Shown: in pieces, positions 28,123 to 38,473 of the stretch
How positions within the stretch are numbered: the first letter of the stretch is position 1
Layout: the number at the start of each line of letters is the position of its first letter
Assembly: GCA_964418745.1 (NCBI GenBank)
Contig: CAYQMX010000001.1
Location: forward strand, 1-64,000
DNA from: Scleromatobacter sp964418745
GTDB taxonomy: Bacteria; Pseudomonadota; Gammaproteobacteria; Burkholderiales; Burkholderiaceae_C
Reading direction: 5' to 3'
DNA length: 64,000 bases
The notes under the pieces: generated by a model
What the model was told of the DNA's origin: nothing
The model's database searches: none
The model's input: only the letters and a program-made list of their open reading frames with translations
Made by a program: the position numbers and the translations under genes

Positions 28123-29250
28123 TCAGAACGAGTGACGCACGCCGAAGGCGACTTCGGTCAGGTTCTTGTTCGTCGCGGTGGTCAGGCCGGAGATCGACGA
28201 GTTGAAGCGGCCGGTGCCGTCGCCGCTGTTGATGAAGCGCGTGGCCGAGGTGTACAGCGCGGTGCGCTTCGAGAAGTCGAACTGGTAGCCCAGGCCATAG
28301 GCGTTGAGCTTGGCGTCGTGGGCGCCGACGGCGTTGTTGTCGATCTTGTTGTTGACCCATTGGGCCTTGAACAGGCTCTGGCCGACGCGGTAGTCGCCGC
28401 CCAGCCAGAAGCCGCGCCCGTCGTGCAGCAGCGTCGAGGCGATCGCGCGCTTGTCGTTGCCCTTGAGGTAGCCGCCCTCGACGTGGAAGGCGTCGAACGC
28501 GTAGCTGGCGCCCGCGATGATCGTGTTGACTGCCGCCGACGTGGCCGGCGTGGCGCCGACGCCCTTGTCGCTGACGTAGCCCAGCGACAGGTCCAGGCCG
28601 AAGGCCGTGTAGCGCACCGAGCCGTCGAACAGGCGTGTCTTCTTCGTGCCGCCGGTGACTTCGCCGGCGCCGTACAGCGCGCTGGCCTTGAAGCCGGAGA
28701 ACGTCGGGGTGGTGTAGCGCACCGAGTTGTTGACGCGCGCCGGGCCGCCGTTGAGGCTTTCGCCGGTGGCGTTGGTCACCGCGCCGGCCGTGCCGGAGCC
28801 GCCTTGCACCGGCTCGTAGCCGCCGCCGTAGCCGCCGAGCGCGGCCGTCGTCGGGCCGACGTTGGTGTTGCCGAAGGCGCTGAACTCACCGCTGATCGTG
28901 TACAGGCTGCTGTACTGGCGGCCGGCGCTGAGCGTGCCGATCGAGGCCGAGCGCAGGGCGCCGAAGGCCTGGCGGCCGAACAGCGAGCCGCCCTGGGCGG
29001 ACGTGCCGACGTCTGCGTTGATGCCGCCTTCGAGCACGAAGTCGGCGAACAGGCCGCTGCCGAGGTCTTCGGTGCCCTTGAAGCCGATGCGGCTGCCCGC
29101 CAGGCCACCGGAGGTGACGCGCACGGCCTTGGCGGCGCCGGAGATGTACTGGCCGTCGAGGTCGATCACGCCGTAGAGGGTGACGGTGGTCTGGGCGAAG
29201 GCGGCGGGAGCGGCCAGGGCCAGCGCGATGGCGCCGAGGGTGAATTTCAT
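28123..29250 (-). CDS. Gram-negative porin (betaproteobacterial, OmpC/Porin_4 type)
   Basis: This 375-residue trimeric outer-membrane porin allows general or anion-selective diffusion. The signal peptide (residues 1-19, A-F-A) is followed by the classical mature start Q-T-T-V-T-L-Y-G-V-I-D. Inside are G-S-R-I-G-F-K-G-T-E-D-L-G and G-R-Q motifs, and the C-terminus E-V-A-F-G-V-R-H-S-F ends in Phe for BAM insertion. The length is typical. A strong terminator follows and the rbs-type operon is divergent. Confidence 0.95.
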   Translation of the reverse strand: MKFTLGAIALALAAPAAFAQTTVTLYGVIDLDGQYISGAAKAVRVTSGGLAGSRIGFKGTEDLGSGLFADFVLEGGINADVGTSAQGGSLFGRQAFGALRSASIGTLSAGRQYSSLYTISGEFSAFGNTNVGPTTAALGGYGGGYEPVQGGSGTAGAVTNATGESLNGGPARVNNSVRYTTPTFSGFKASALYGAGEVTGGTKKTRLFDGSVRYTAFGLDLSLGYVSDKGVGATPATSAAVNTIIAGASYAFDAFHVEGGYLKGNDKRAIASTLLHDGRGFWLGGDYRVGQSLFKAQWVNNKIDNNAVGAHDAKLNAYGLGYQFDFSKRTALYTSATRFINSGDGTGRFNSSISGLTTATNKNLTEVAFGVRHSF

Positions 29251-29730
29251 GGGTTGTTCTCGAAAAGCTGAAAGAGTGGAGGGGTGAGGAGACGGTCGCG
29301 GCCCTTGTCGTGGCGGGCCTTCGGGACGGTCGGCTTCAGGAATTGTCGAGTCCGGGCGCCGTTACAGCCAGCATTCAGGCCCGCCGAGGCATCGCTAAGC
29401 TTATGAATTTATTGAGCTTCGGGCCCTCGAGCCGCACTTCGCATAGTGGGAGACCCGCGTGACACCTCATTGACAGCGCCCCTTTTTCCGGCACGGAACG
29501 TGGCATCGCCACAACGAACCGGCCTGTGGTGGTGCGCTCGCACCTCGTTCCGGTGCGACACCCCCTGGTAAATCCGGATGCCCCTGCACTTGTCGGGTGC
29601 GGCGCATCCCACTAAAGTCCGCGCAATCGTTTGCGCAAACGTTTGCGCAGCGTGTTCCCCCGTGGCTTCATCCGGCCCGACAGCACGGCAGCATCGACGC
29701 CGGCGCGGCCTCAACTCAGGAGACATTCCC
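29251..29730. other. Divergent promoter region between the porin and the rbs-type operon
   Basis: This 480-bp region has no supported gene and is AT-richer than its surroundings in places (for example around 29395-29420). It must hold the porin promoter (leftward) and the rbs-type promoter (rightward). The clear element is the nested palindromic operator at 29628-29649. The ribosome-binding site CAGGAGAC lies just before 29731. Confidence 0.6.
29628..29649. promoter_or_regulatory. Nested palindromic LacI-family operator of the rbs-type operon
   Basis: Two perfect palindromes overlap: CGTTTGCGCAAACG (29628-29641) and TGCGCAAACGTTTGCGCA (29632-29649). GCAAACGTTTGC with a central CG is the classical LacI/GalR-family operator form. 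It lies 82 bp upstream of rbsB in the promoter region. The LacI-family gene at 33336, inside the same operon, is the likely ligand, giving autoregulated sugar induction. Confidence 0.85.
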
Positions 29731-30677
29731 ATGACCCGTCCCACCCGCCGCCTGGCGCTGCACGTCCTCGCCGGCGCCGCCGCCCTGGCATGGCTGTCGC
29801 CCGCCGCTCTCGCCGCCGATGCCAAGCCACGCGTGGCGCTGGTGATGAAGTCGCTCGCCAACGAGTTCTTCCAGACGATGCAGGACGGCGCCAAGGCCGA
29901 CCAGAAGGCGCGCGCGTCGCAATACACGCTGATCTCCAACGGCATCAAGGACGAGACCGACACTGCCGCGCAGATCAAGATCGTGCAGCAGATGCTGGTC
30001 GAGCACGTCGACGCGATCGTCATCGCGCCGGCCGACTCCAAGGCGCTGGTGCCGGTGCTCGCCGAGGCCGCGGCCAAGGGCGTGATCGTGGTCAACATCG
30101 ACAACAAGCTCGACGACGCGGCGCTGAAGGAAAAGAACCTGGTCGTGCCCTTCGTCGGCCCGGACAACCGCCAGGGCGCGAAGCTGGCCGGCGACTACCT
30201 CGCCAAGCGGCTCAAGGCCGGCGACAAGGTGGGCATCCTCGAGGGCGTGTCCACCACGTTCAACGCGCAGCAGCGCACCGCTGGCTTCACCGACGCGATG
30301 AAGGCGGTCGGTGCCAACGTCGTCAGCGTGCAGTCGGGCCAGTGGGAGATGGACAAGGCCAACGCCGTCGCCGCCGCGATGCTGCGCGAGCACCCCGACC
30401 TGCGTGCGCTGCTGGCCGGCAACGACAACATGGCGCTCGGCGCCGTGGCCGCGGTCAAGAGCGCGGGCAAGACCGGCAAGGTGCTGGTGGTCGGCTACGA
30501 CAACATCAGCGCGATCAAGCCGATGCTGGCCGACGGCCGCGTGCTCGCCACGGTGGACCAGTACGGTGCGAAGCAGGCCGTGTTCGGCATCGACACCGCG
30601 CTCAAGGCCATCAAGGACAAGAAGGCGCAGAAGGACCTGGCGCCCGTGGTCGAGACCACCGTCACGCTGATCACGAA

Positions 30678-30681
<4 letters not shown>
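29731..30681 (+). CDS. rbsB: Ribose-type sugar ABC transporter, periplasmic binding protein
   Basis: This 316-residue binding protein has a signal peptide ending near residue 28 (A-L-A-A-D) and the Peripla_BP_4 layout. It shows M-K-S-L-A-N-E-F-F-Q near residue 40, A-D-S-K-A-L-V-P in lobe 1, the hinge and G-N-D-N-M-A-L-G-A in lobe 2, and V-V-G-Y-D-N. It leads a six-gene operon whose later genes are RbsA, RbsC, LacI, RbsK and RbsD-like, so D-ribose is the most likely substrate. The ATPase start overlaps its stop (GTGA). Confidence 0.92.
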
Positions 30682-32251
<1,570 letters not shown>

Positions 32252-32255
<4 letters not shown>

Positions 32256-33214
32256 GCCATCCGGAAACGCGCGCCAGGTTCGCCAGCGCCATCGGCACCG
32301 TCGCCGGCCTGCTGGCGGCGCTCGCGCTGATGGTCGGCTTCTTCAGCTGGCAGAGCGAATACTTCTTCTCCGCCGACACCTTCGTCACGATCGCCAACGA
32401 CATCCCGGCCGTGGCCGTCACCGCCGTGGGCATGACCTTCGTGCTGATCATCGCCGGCATCGACCTGTCGGTGGGCTCGACGATGGCGCTGGCGGCGGCC
32501 GTCGCCGGCATCGCGATGCTGCAGTGGCACTGGTCGCTGCTGCCCGCCACCGGGCTGGCGATGCTCACCGGCCTCGTCGTCGGCGCGGTCAACGGCGCGG
32601 TGACGGTGGCCTGGCGGCTGCCGTCGTTCATCGTCACGCTGGGCATGCTCGAGGTGGCGCGCGGCGCCGCCTACATCGCCACCGATTCGCGCACCCAGTA
32701 CATCGGCAGCCGCATCGACTGGCTGGGCAAGCCGATCGTCGGCGGCCTGTCGCCGGCGTTCTTCATCGCCATCGCCATCGTCGCGGCGGCGCAGGTCGTC
32801 CTCACGCGCACCGTGTTCGGCCGCGGCATGATCGGCATCGGCACCAACGAGGAGGCGATGCGGCTGGCCGGCGTCGATCCGCGGCCGATCAAGATCGCCG
32901 TGTTCGCGCTCGCGGGCCTGCTGGCCGGGCTCGGCGGCGTGTTCCTGTCCTCGCGCCTGGAGGCGGCCGACCCGAACGCGGGCACCGGCGCCGAGCTGGT
33001 GGTGATCGCGTCGGTGGTCATCGGCGGCACCAGCCTGATGGGCGGGCGCGGCTCGGTGGCCAGCACGTTCTTCGGCGTGCTGGTGATCTCGGTCCTGGAA
33101 GCCGGCCTCGCGCAGATCGGCGCCAGCGAGCCGACCAAGCGAATCATCACCGGCTGCGTGATCATCATCGCGGTGGTGCTCGACACCCTGCGCGAACGCA
33201 GGAAGAAATCTTGA
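32252..33214 (+). CDS. rbsC: Ribose-type sugar ABC transporter permease
   Basis: This 320-residue inner-membrane permease of the BPD_transp_2 family has about eight to ten helices. It carries the family segment G-I-D-L-S-V-G-S-T-M near residue 70, N-G-x-x-x near 115, and G-I-G-x-N-E-E-A-x-R-L-A-G with G-G-T-S-L-M-G-G-R-G toward the end. The ATG overlaps rbsA. A 121-bp gap then precedes the regulator gene. Confidence 0.94.
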
Positions 33215-33221
33215 CGACCCC

Positions 33222-33330
33222 CACGCTCCTCCCGTCGCTGCCCCCCGAGGGGGCGCTCGGTTCGGCCCGGATGGTGATCCTCGCTTCCCGAGAGCTTGGC
33301 GGGGCCTGCGCACGGCAGCCCGGCAAGGTG
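33222..33330. repeat. GC-rich intergenic element between rbsC and the regulator
   Basis: The gap contains a short hairpin, CCCCC/GGGGG around GA (33242-33253), within a stretch running CTCCTCCCGTCGCTG then the stem and GCGCTCGG. Elements of this appearance recur between genes in Burkholderiales. Assignment to a family is from general recollection, not measured here. It may modulate mRNA stability between the transport and the regulator/kinase parts of the operon. Confidence 0.35.
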
Positions 33331-33335
33331 CCAGC

Positions 33336-34421
33336 ATGACGAATACCTCGAGGCGCGGCCACGCCGCCCTGCCCACCGGCCGCGCCAGCATCCGCGACGT
33401 GGCGGCGCGCGCCGGCGTGTCCGTCACCACCGTCTCGCACACGCTCAACGGGACGCGCTTCGTCAGCGAGGCGGCCCGCGCCAAGGTGCAGGAGGCCGCC
33501 CATGCGCTCGGCTACGTGCCCAGCGAGATCGCCCGCGGCCTCAAGCAGAACACCACGCGCACGCTGGGCATGCTGGTGCCCAACAACTCCAACCCGTACT
33601 TCGCCGAGATCATCCGCGGCGTCGAGCACCATTGCTACGGCGCCGGCTACAGCCTGCTGCTGTGCAACTCGAACGACGACGCGCACCAGCAGGCCGACCA
33701 CCTGCGCGTGCTGGCCGAGCGCCGCGTCGACGGCATCGTGCTGGTGGCCTCCGGCACCGACGACGCCATCGTCGACGTCTGCAAGGACCTGCGCCTGCCG
33801 CTGGTGCTGGTCGACCGCGAGATCGACTCGATCGCCGTCGACCTCATCGAGGTGGACCACGCTGCCGGCGGCGACCTGGCCACGGCCCACCTGCTCGAGC
33901 TGGGGCATGCGCGCGTGGCCTGCATCGTCGGGCCGGCCGACCTGCGGCCCAGCCAGCAGCGCGAGGCCGGCTGGCGGCGCGCCCTCGCCCGCGCGGGCGT
34001 CACGCCGCGCGCCGACGAGCTCGTGCGCGGCGACTTCAGCCCCGGCAGCGGCGCGGCCGCGATGCGCCGGCTTCTGAAGACGCCGCAGCGGCCCACGGCC
34101 GTCTTCGTGTGCAACGACATGATGGCCATCGGCGCGCTGCATGCCGCGCACGAGGCCGGCATCGAGGTGCCGCGCGAGCTGTCGGTCGTCGGCTTCGACG
34201 ACATCGAGCTGGCCGCCTACACCTGGCCGCCGCTGACGACGGTCGCGCAACCCAAGGAGGCGCTGGGCACCGGCGCCGCCGGCCTGCTGCTCGAGCGGCT
34301 GCGCGAGGGCCGCACCGCGCCGCGCAGCGCCATCCTGCAACCCGGCCTGCACCTGCGCGCGTCCACCGCGCGGCCGCAGGACGGCCACCCCATAGCCCTC
34401 GACGCGAGGGCCACGCCATGA
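33336..34421 (+). CDS. rbsR: LacI-family transcriptional regulator of the sugar operon
   Basis: This 361-residue repressor has an N-terminal LacI helix-turn-helix (about residues 17-40: S-I-R-D-V-A-A-R-A-G-V-S-V-T-T-V-S) and hinge helix. A periplasmic-binding-protein-like sensor domain follows (T-L-G-M-L-V-P-N-N-S-N-P-Y-F, D-G-I-V-L-V-A, V-V-G-F-D-D-I). It should bind a sugar effector and the nested palindrome upstream of rbsB. The ribokinase gene overlaps its stop by ATGA, so regulator and kinase are coupled. The rbsR name rests on operon context. Confidence 0.9.
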   Translation: MTNTSRRGHAALPTGRASIRDVAARAGVSVTTVSHTLNGTRFVSEAARAKVQEAAHALGYVPSEIARGLKQNTTRTLGMLVPNNSNPYFAEIIRGVEHHCYGAGYSLLLCNSNDDAHQQADHLRVLAERRVDGIVLVASGTDDAIVDVCKDLRLPLVLVDREIDSIAVDLIEVDHAAGGDLATAHLLELGHARVACIVGPADLRPSQQREAGWRRALARAGVTPRADELVRGDFSPGSGAAAMRRLLKTPQRPTAVFVCNDMMAIGALHAAHEAGIEVPRELSVVGFDDIELAAYTWPPLTTVAQPKEALGTGAAGLLLERLREGRTAPRSAILQPGLHLRASTARPQDGHPIALDARATP

Positions 34422-35350
34422 ACGCCTCCATCGTCGTCGTCGGCAGCCTCAACATGGACCTGGTCATGCGCATGGCCCGCGCACCGGTCGGCGGCGAGAC
34501 CGTGCAAGGGCTCGATTTCTCGACGCTGCCCGGCGGCAAGGGCGCCAACCAGGCGGTGGCCTGCGCGCGCATGGGCGCCGACGTGATCATGGTGGGCCGC
34601 GTGGGAATCGATCCCAACGGCGACGTGCTCAAGGCCGGGCTGGCGGCCGACGGCATCGACGCGCGCGAGGTCAAGGCCCTCGCGTCGACGCACACCGGCG
34701 TCGCGTCGATCTGGGTCGAGGAGGACGGGCAGAACCGCATCGTGCTGGCGCCCGGCGCCAACGGGCTGCTCGACCCGGCCGGCATCGCGCGGGCGAACAC
34801 GATGATCGACATGTCGGGCCTGCTGATCGTGCAGCTCGAGGTGCCGCTGCCCGCGGTGCGGGCGGCCATCGCGCGCGCCTGCGCGGCGCACGTGCCGGTG
34901 CTGCTGAACCCGGCCCCGGCCGTGCCGCTGCCCGACGCGATCTGGCCGCAGGTCGACATCCTCGTGCTCAACGAGACCGAGGCCGGCGCGTACGCGGGCC
35001 TGCCGGTGGCCGATCCGGAATCGGCCGCCGCGGCCGGCCGGCTGCTGCGCGCGCGCGGCCCCGACCGCGTGCTGGTGACGCTGGGCGCGCAAGGCGTCGT
35101 GATCGTCGACGGGGCGGGTGCGCGACACGCGCCGGCACACAAGGTCAAGGTCGTGGACACCACCGCCGCCGGCGACACCTTCATCGGCGCCCTCGCCACC
35201 GCGCTGTGCGAGGGCCAGTCGCTGGACGACGCCGTCGCGCTGGGCCAGGCGGCCAGCGCGCTGTGCGTCACGCGACGCGGGGCGCAGACCTCGATCCCCT
35301 ATCGACGCCAGCTCGCGCCGGCATCGACCGGCGATGGGACGACCGCATGA
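34418..35350 (+). CDS. rbsK: Ribokinase
   Basis: This 310-residue PfkB-family kinase phosphorylates ribose at O-5. It shows G-S-L-N-M-D-L-V near residue 10, G-G-K-G-A-N-Q-A at 39-46, N-P-A-P-A near 165, and the C-terminal signature D-T-T-A-A-G-D-T-F with the catalytic Asp. It overlaps both neighbours (ATGA upstream and ATGA with the RbsD gene). Confidence 0.93.
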   Translation: MNASIVVVGSLNMDLVMRMARAPVGGETVQGLDFSTLPGGKGANQAVACARMGADVIMVGRVGIDPNGDVLKAGLAADGIDAREVKALASTHTGVASIWVEEDGQNRIVLAPGANGLLDPAGIARANTMIDMSGLLIVQLEVPLPAVRAAIARACAAHVPVLLNPAPAVPLPDAIWPQVDILVLNETEAGAYAGLPVADPESAAAAGRLLRARGPDRVLVTLGAQGVVIVDGAGARHAPAHKVKVVDTTAAGDTFIGALATALCEGQSLDDAVALGQAASALCVTRRGAQTSIPYRRQLAPASTGDGTTA

Positions 35351-35742
35351 AACGCACGACACTCCTGCACGCCGAGCTCTCCGAGGTCATCGCCCGCCTG
35401 GGCCACGGCGACCTGCTGGTGATCGGCGACGCCGGCCTGCCGATCCCCGACGGCCCGCGCCGCATCGACCTGGCCGTCAGCGCCAACGTGCCGCGTTTCC
35501 AGGACGTGCTGGCGGCCGTGCTCGCCGAGATGCAGGTCGAGGGCGCGGTGATCGCCGACGAGCTCGCGCCCGCCAACCCGGCCGTGCACGCCGAGCTGCT
35601 GCGCCAGCTCGGCGCCACGCCGCTGGCCACGCTGTCGCACGAACGGTTCAAGGCCGCCACGCACGGCGCGCGCGCGATCGTGCGCACCGGCGAGTTCTCG
35701 CCCTACGCGAACGTGATCCTGCGCGCCGGCGTCGTGTTCTAG
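35347..35742 (+). CDS. rbsD: D-ribose pyranase RbsD
   Basis: This 131-residue protein interconverts pyranose and furanose forms of ribose, supplying the furanose for ribokinase. It has the L-H-A-E-L-S-E-V-I-A start with the key His, G-D-A-G-L-P-I-P and the C-terminal R-T-G-E-F-S-P-Y-A-N-V-I-L. Unusually it is last in the operon instead of first as in E. coli. Its stop overlaps the stop of the convergent phaZ gene by four bases, leaving no room for a terminator. Confidence 0.92.
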   Translation: MKRTTLLHAELSEVIARLGHGDLLVIGDAGLPIPDGPRRIDLAVSANVPRFQDVLAAVLAEMQVEGAVIADELAPANPAVHAELLRQLGATPLATLSHERFKAATHGARAIVRTGEFSPYANVILRAGVVF

Positions 35743-36956
35743 CCGGAGATGTGGATGACGTCGCGCACGATCGGATAGATCGAGTTCTGCCAGCGCTTGC
35801 CGCTGAACACGCCGTAGTGGCCGACGTTGGGCTGCACGTAGTGCGTGCGCATGTAGGGCCGCAGGCTGCTGGCCAGGTCCTGCGCCGCGAGCGTCTGGCC
35901 GATGGCGCAGATGTCGTCGCGCTCGCCCTCGATCGTGATCAGGGCCGTGCGCCGGATCGCGGCCGGGTCGACCTTGCGGCCGCGATACGTCAGCAGGCCC
36001 TGCGGCAGCGCGAATTCCTGGAACACCTTGGCGACGGTCTCGAGGTAGAAGTCCGCAGCGAGGTCGGCCACCGCCAGGTACTCCTCGTAGAAGACGCGCG
36101 TGACGTCGGCGCGTTCCTGGTCGCCCTCGAGCAACTGGCGGTAGTAGTCCTTGAACGCGTTCTCGTGGCGTTCGCGGTTCATGCTGATGAAGGCCGACAG
36201 TTGAACGAAGCCGGGGTACACGCGGCGCCCGCCGCCCGCGTGCTGCCACGGCACCACGCTGATCAGGTTCTTCTCGAACCACTCGATCGGCTTGGACATC
36301 GCCAGCTGGTTGACGCTGGTCGGGCTGATGCGGCAGTCGATCGGGCCGGCCATCAGCGTGAGGCTGGCGGGCGTGGCCGGGTCGTCGTCCTCGGCCATCA
36401 GCGCCGCCGCCGCGAGCGCGGCCACCGTCGGCTGGCACACGGCCAGCACGTGGCCGCCCGGGCCCAGCGCGGCGGTGAACTGCATCACGTGCTCGATGTA
36501 CTCGTCCAGGCCGAACGGGCCGGCCGCCAGCGGCACGTCGCGCACGTTGAGCCAGTCGGTGACGTAGACGTCGTGGTCCTGCAGCGCGGTGCGCACCGTG
36601 TCGCGCAGCAGCGTGGCGAAGTGGCCCGACATCGGCGCGACCACCAGCAGCTTCGGCTGGCCGGTGACGCCCGGCTTGGAAAAGCGCAGCAGCTCGGCGA
36701 ACGGCGTACGCAGGACGACCTCCTCGACCACCGGCTGTTCCTCGCCCTTGACCGTCACGCCGGCGATGCGCCACGGCGGCCGCCGATGGGTCACCTCCGA
36801 CAGCTCGAACACCTTGCTGGCGGCCATCGCAGGCCGCCCCACGCGGCCCAGCAGGTGCAACGGCGGCTCGCCCGCCAGCATTGATCCATGCACCTTCGCC
36901 AGGTTGCGCAGCGGGCGCAACAGATCGGACTGCGCCTGATAGGCCTGGTACATCAT
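35739..36956 (-). CDS. phaZ: Intracellular polyhydroxyalkanoate (PHB) depolymerase
   Basis: This 405-residue cytoplasmic enzyme mobilises stored polyhydroxybutyrate granules. It matches the PhaZ1 family of Ralstonia type. The nucleophile box is A-V-C-Q-P-T-V-A-A-L, with Cys instead of the usual lipase Ser, as known for this family. Conserved Asp (D-D-I-C) and His (N-V-G-H-Y-G-V-F-S-G) complete the triad near the C-terminus. A good ribosome-binding site (TGGAG) precedes the ATG at 36956; a second ATG follows immediately. It implies PHB storage, common in diazotrophic Burkholderiales. Confidence 0.93.
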   Translation of the reverse strand: MMYQAYQAQSDLLRPLRNLAKVHGSMLAGEPPLHLLGRVGRPAMAASKVFELSEVTHRRPPWRIAGVTVKGEEQPVVEEVVLRTPFAELLRFSKPGVTGQPKLLVVAPMSGHFATLLRDTVRTALQDHDVYVTDWLNVRDVPLAAGPFGLDEYIEHVMQFTAALGPGGHVLAVCQPTVAALAAAALMAEDDDPATPASLTLMAGPIDCRISPTSVNQLAMSKPIEWFEKNLISVVPWQHAGGGRRVYPGFVQLSAFISMNRERHENAFKDYYRQLLEGDQERADVTRVFYEEYLAVADLAADFYLETVAKVFQEFALPQGLLTYRGRKVDPAAIRRTALITIEGERDDICAIGQTLAAQDLASSLRPYMRTHYVQPNVGHYGVFSGKRWQNSIYPIVRDVIHISG

Positions 36957-37082
36957 GGATTCTCCATAAGGGTTCACCCAGGAGGCGATGCAACTAACGT
37001 GCCGCGCAGGCGCGGGTGCGGGCGGGCGGGCGGCGTGGCACGCCCCTTGCGTCGATCCGGCCGCACCCGCCACGGAGTTTCC

Positions 37083-37820
37083 ATGACCGCATCCACGAAG
37101 AGCCCGACGAAGCACGCCGTTCGCAAGCCGGCCGCCAAGAAGACCGTGGCGCGGCCGAAGGCGACCGCCGCCGCCACGCTGACCCTGAGCAGCAGGAACT
37201 ATTCGTCGTGGTCGCTGCGCGGCTGGCTGCTGGCCAAGTTCGCCGGGCTGGACTTCGCCGAGACCATGGTGTCGCCCGACGACGCCGACGCACGCCGGGA
37301 ACTGCTGCTGCTGGCGCCCTCGATCCGCGTGCCCTGCCTGACGCACGACGGCGCACGCGTCTGGAACACGATGGCCATCGCCCACTACCTCGACGAGGTG
37401 TGCCCGGACGCCGGCCTGTTCCCGGAAGAACGCATCGCCCGGGCGCATTGCCGCTCGGTGTGCGGCGAGATGAACTCGGGCTTCGCCAACCTGCGCTCGT
37501 CGCTGCCGATGAACCTGAAGGTGCGCCTGCCGGGCCACAAGATCTGGGGTGGCGCGCAGCCCGACATCGACCGCATCGTCGAGATCTGGAGCGAGTGCCT
37601 GGCCACCTATGGCGGCCCCTACCTGTTCGGCCCTCAGCGCGGCGCCGCCGACGCCATGTACGCGCCCGTGGCCACGCGATTCCTGACCTACGACGTCAAG
37701 CTCAACCGGGCCTGCATCGAGTACACGCGCACGATCATGGCGATGCCCGAGATGGTGGAGTGGGTGGCCGCCGCGAAGCTCGAGCCCGAGGACATCGAGG
37801 AACTGGACATGGATTTCTGA
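37083..37820 (+). CDS. Glutathione S-transferase family protein
   Basis: This 245-residue protein has a GST N-terminal thioredoxin-like domain (about 33-108: L-S-S-R-N-Y-S-S-W-S-L-R-G-W, then S-I-R-V-P-C-L with the cis-Pro, then W-N-T-M-A-I-A-H-Y-L) and an all-helical C-domain. An unusual Lys/Ala-rich extension of about 30 residues precedes the first strand; it may be disordered or bind polyanions. The reaction and substrate are unknown. It faces phaZ divergently and the cupin gene convergently. Confidence 0.87.
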   Translation: MTASTKSPTKHAVRKPAAKKTVARPKATAAATLTLSSRNYSSWSLRGWLLAKFAGLDFAETMVSPDDADARRELLLLAPSIRVPCLTHDGARVWNTMAIAHYLDEVCPDAGLFPEERIARAHCRSVCGEMNSGFANLRSSLPMNLKVRLPGHKIWGGAQPDIDRIVEIWSECLATYGGPYLFGPQRGAADAMYAPVATRFLTYDVKLNRACIEYTRTIMAMPEMVEWVAAAKLEPEDIEELDMDF

Positions 37821-37839
37821 GGCGCGCGATCCGCGCGCC
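37821..37839. terminator. Strong GC hairpin between convergent genes
   Basis: GGCGCGCG and CGCGCGCC form a perfect 8-bp stem around ATC, starting right after the GST stop and just before the end of the cupin gene. There is no T-run, but it probably acts on both strands. Confidence 0.5.
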
Positions 37840-37845
37840 GCGGCC

Positions 37846-38271
37846 TCACCAGGCGTGCGGCGCCGGCACCGCATCGACGGCCGGCGGCATGTCGATCGAC
37901 TTGAAGTCGGCCGGCGAGACGATCTCCAGGTACTCCATGTCGGGCGAGTAGTCGAACAGGTAGTGGACGATGCCGGGCATCTGGTGCACGCAGTCGCCGG
38001 CCTCCACCAGCGTCTCCTTGTCGCCGTACATGAACCTGGCCCAGCCCTTGGTCATCAGCACGATCTGGAAGTCGGCCTCATGCCGGTGCCAGCCGGTGCC
38101 CTTTTCCGGTGCCATGTTGGCTTTCACAAGGTGCGCGACGACCTTGCCGCGCGTGGCCGCGGCCACGCCCAGGTCGCGGTAGAGGAAGAAGTCGCGCAGG
38201 CCGTCGCTGCGCCAGGGGGTGTCGCCCGGCTTGACGTGCGAGAACAGGGTGGCGGCAGTCGGGTCGGTCAT
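37846..38271 (-). CDS. Single-domain cupin protein
   Basis: This 141-residue protein has one RmlC-like cupin fold. The first motif is W-H-R-H-E-A-D-F near residue 61, offering His ligands for a metal, and the second is P-G-I-V-H-Y-L-F near residue 100. It resembles the anti-ECF/ChrR-type small cupins only in fold. No enzyme activity can be assigned. The ATG at 38271 follows GAGAG. It is a single gene. Confidence 0.8.
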   Translation of the reverse strand: MTDPTAATLFSHVKPGDTPWRSDGLRDFFLYRDLGVAAATRGKVVAHLVKANMAPEKGTGWHRHEADFQIVLMTKGWARFMYGDKETLVEAGDCVHQMPGIVHYLFDYSPDMEYLEIVSPADFKSIDMPPAVDAVPAPHAW

Positions 38272-38473
38272 GGTGCGGCTCTCCTCGTTGCGTTGGATCT
38301 CCTGTCCGGTCATGCATAAGCTGTACCAGATTGCTGCACTGCAGCGAAGCCGTGCGGAGCCCGTGGGGCGCTGCCGCCGGTAGCGCGCCGCGATACCGGC
38401 GATCCCGCGGGCGCGCGGCGCCGGCGGCCGCGGGGGGGCCGACTCATAATCCGGCAACGCGACCACGCGGGGA

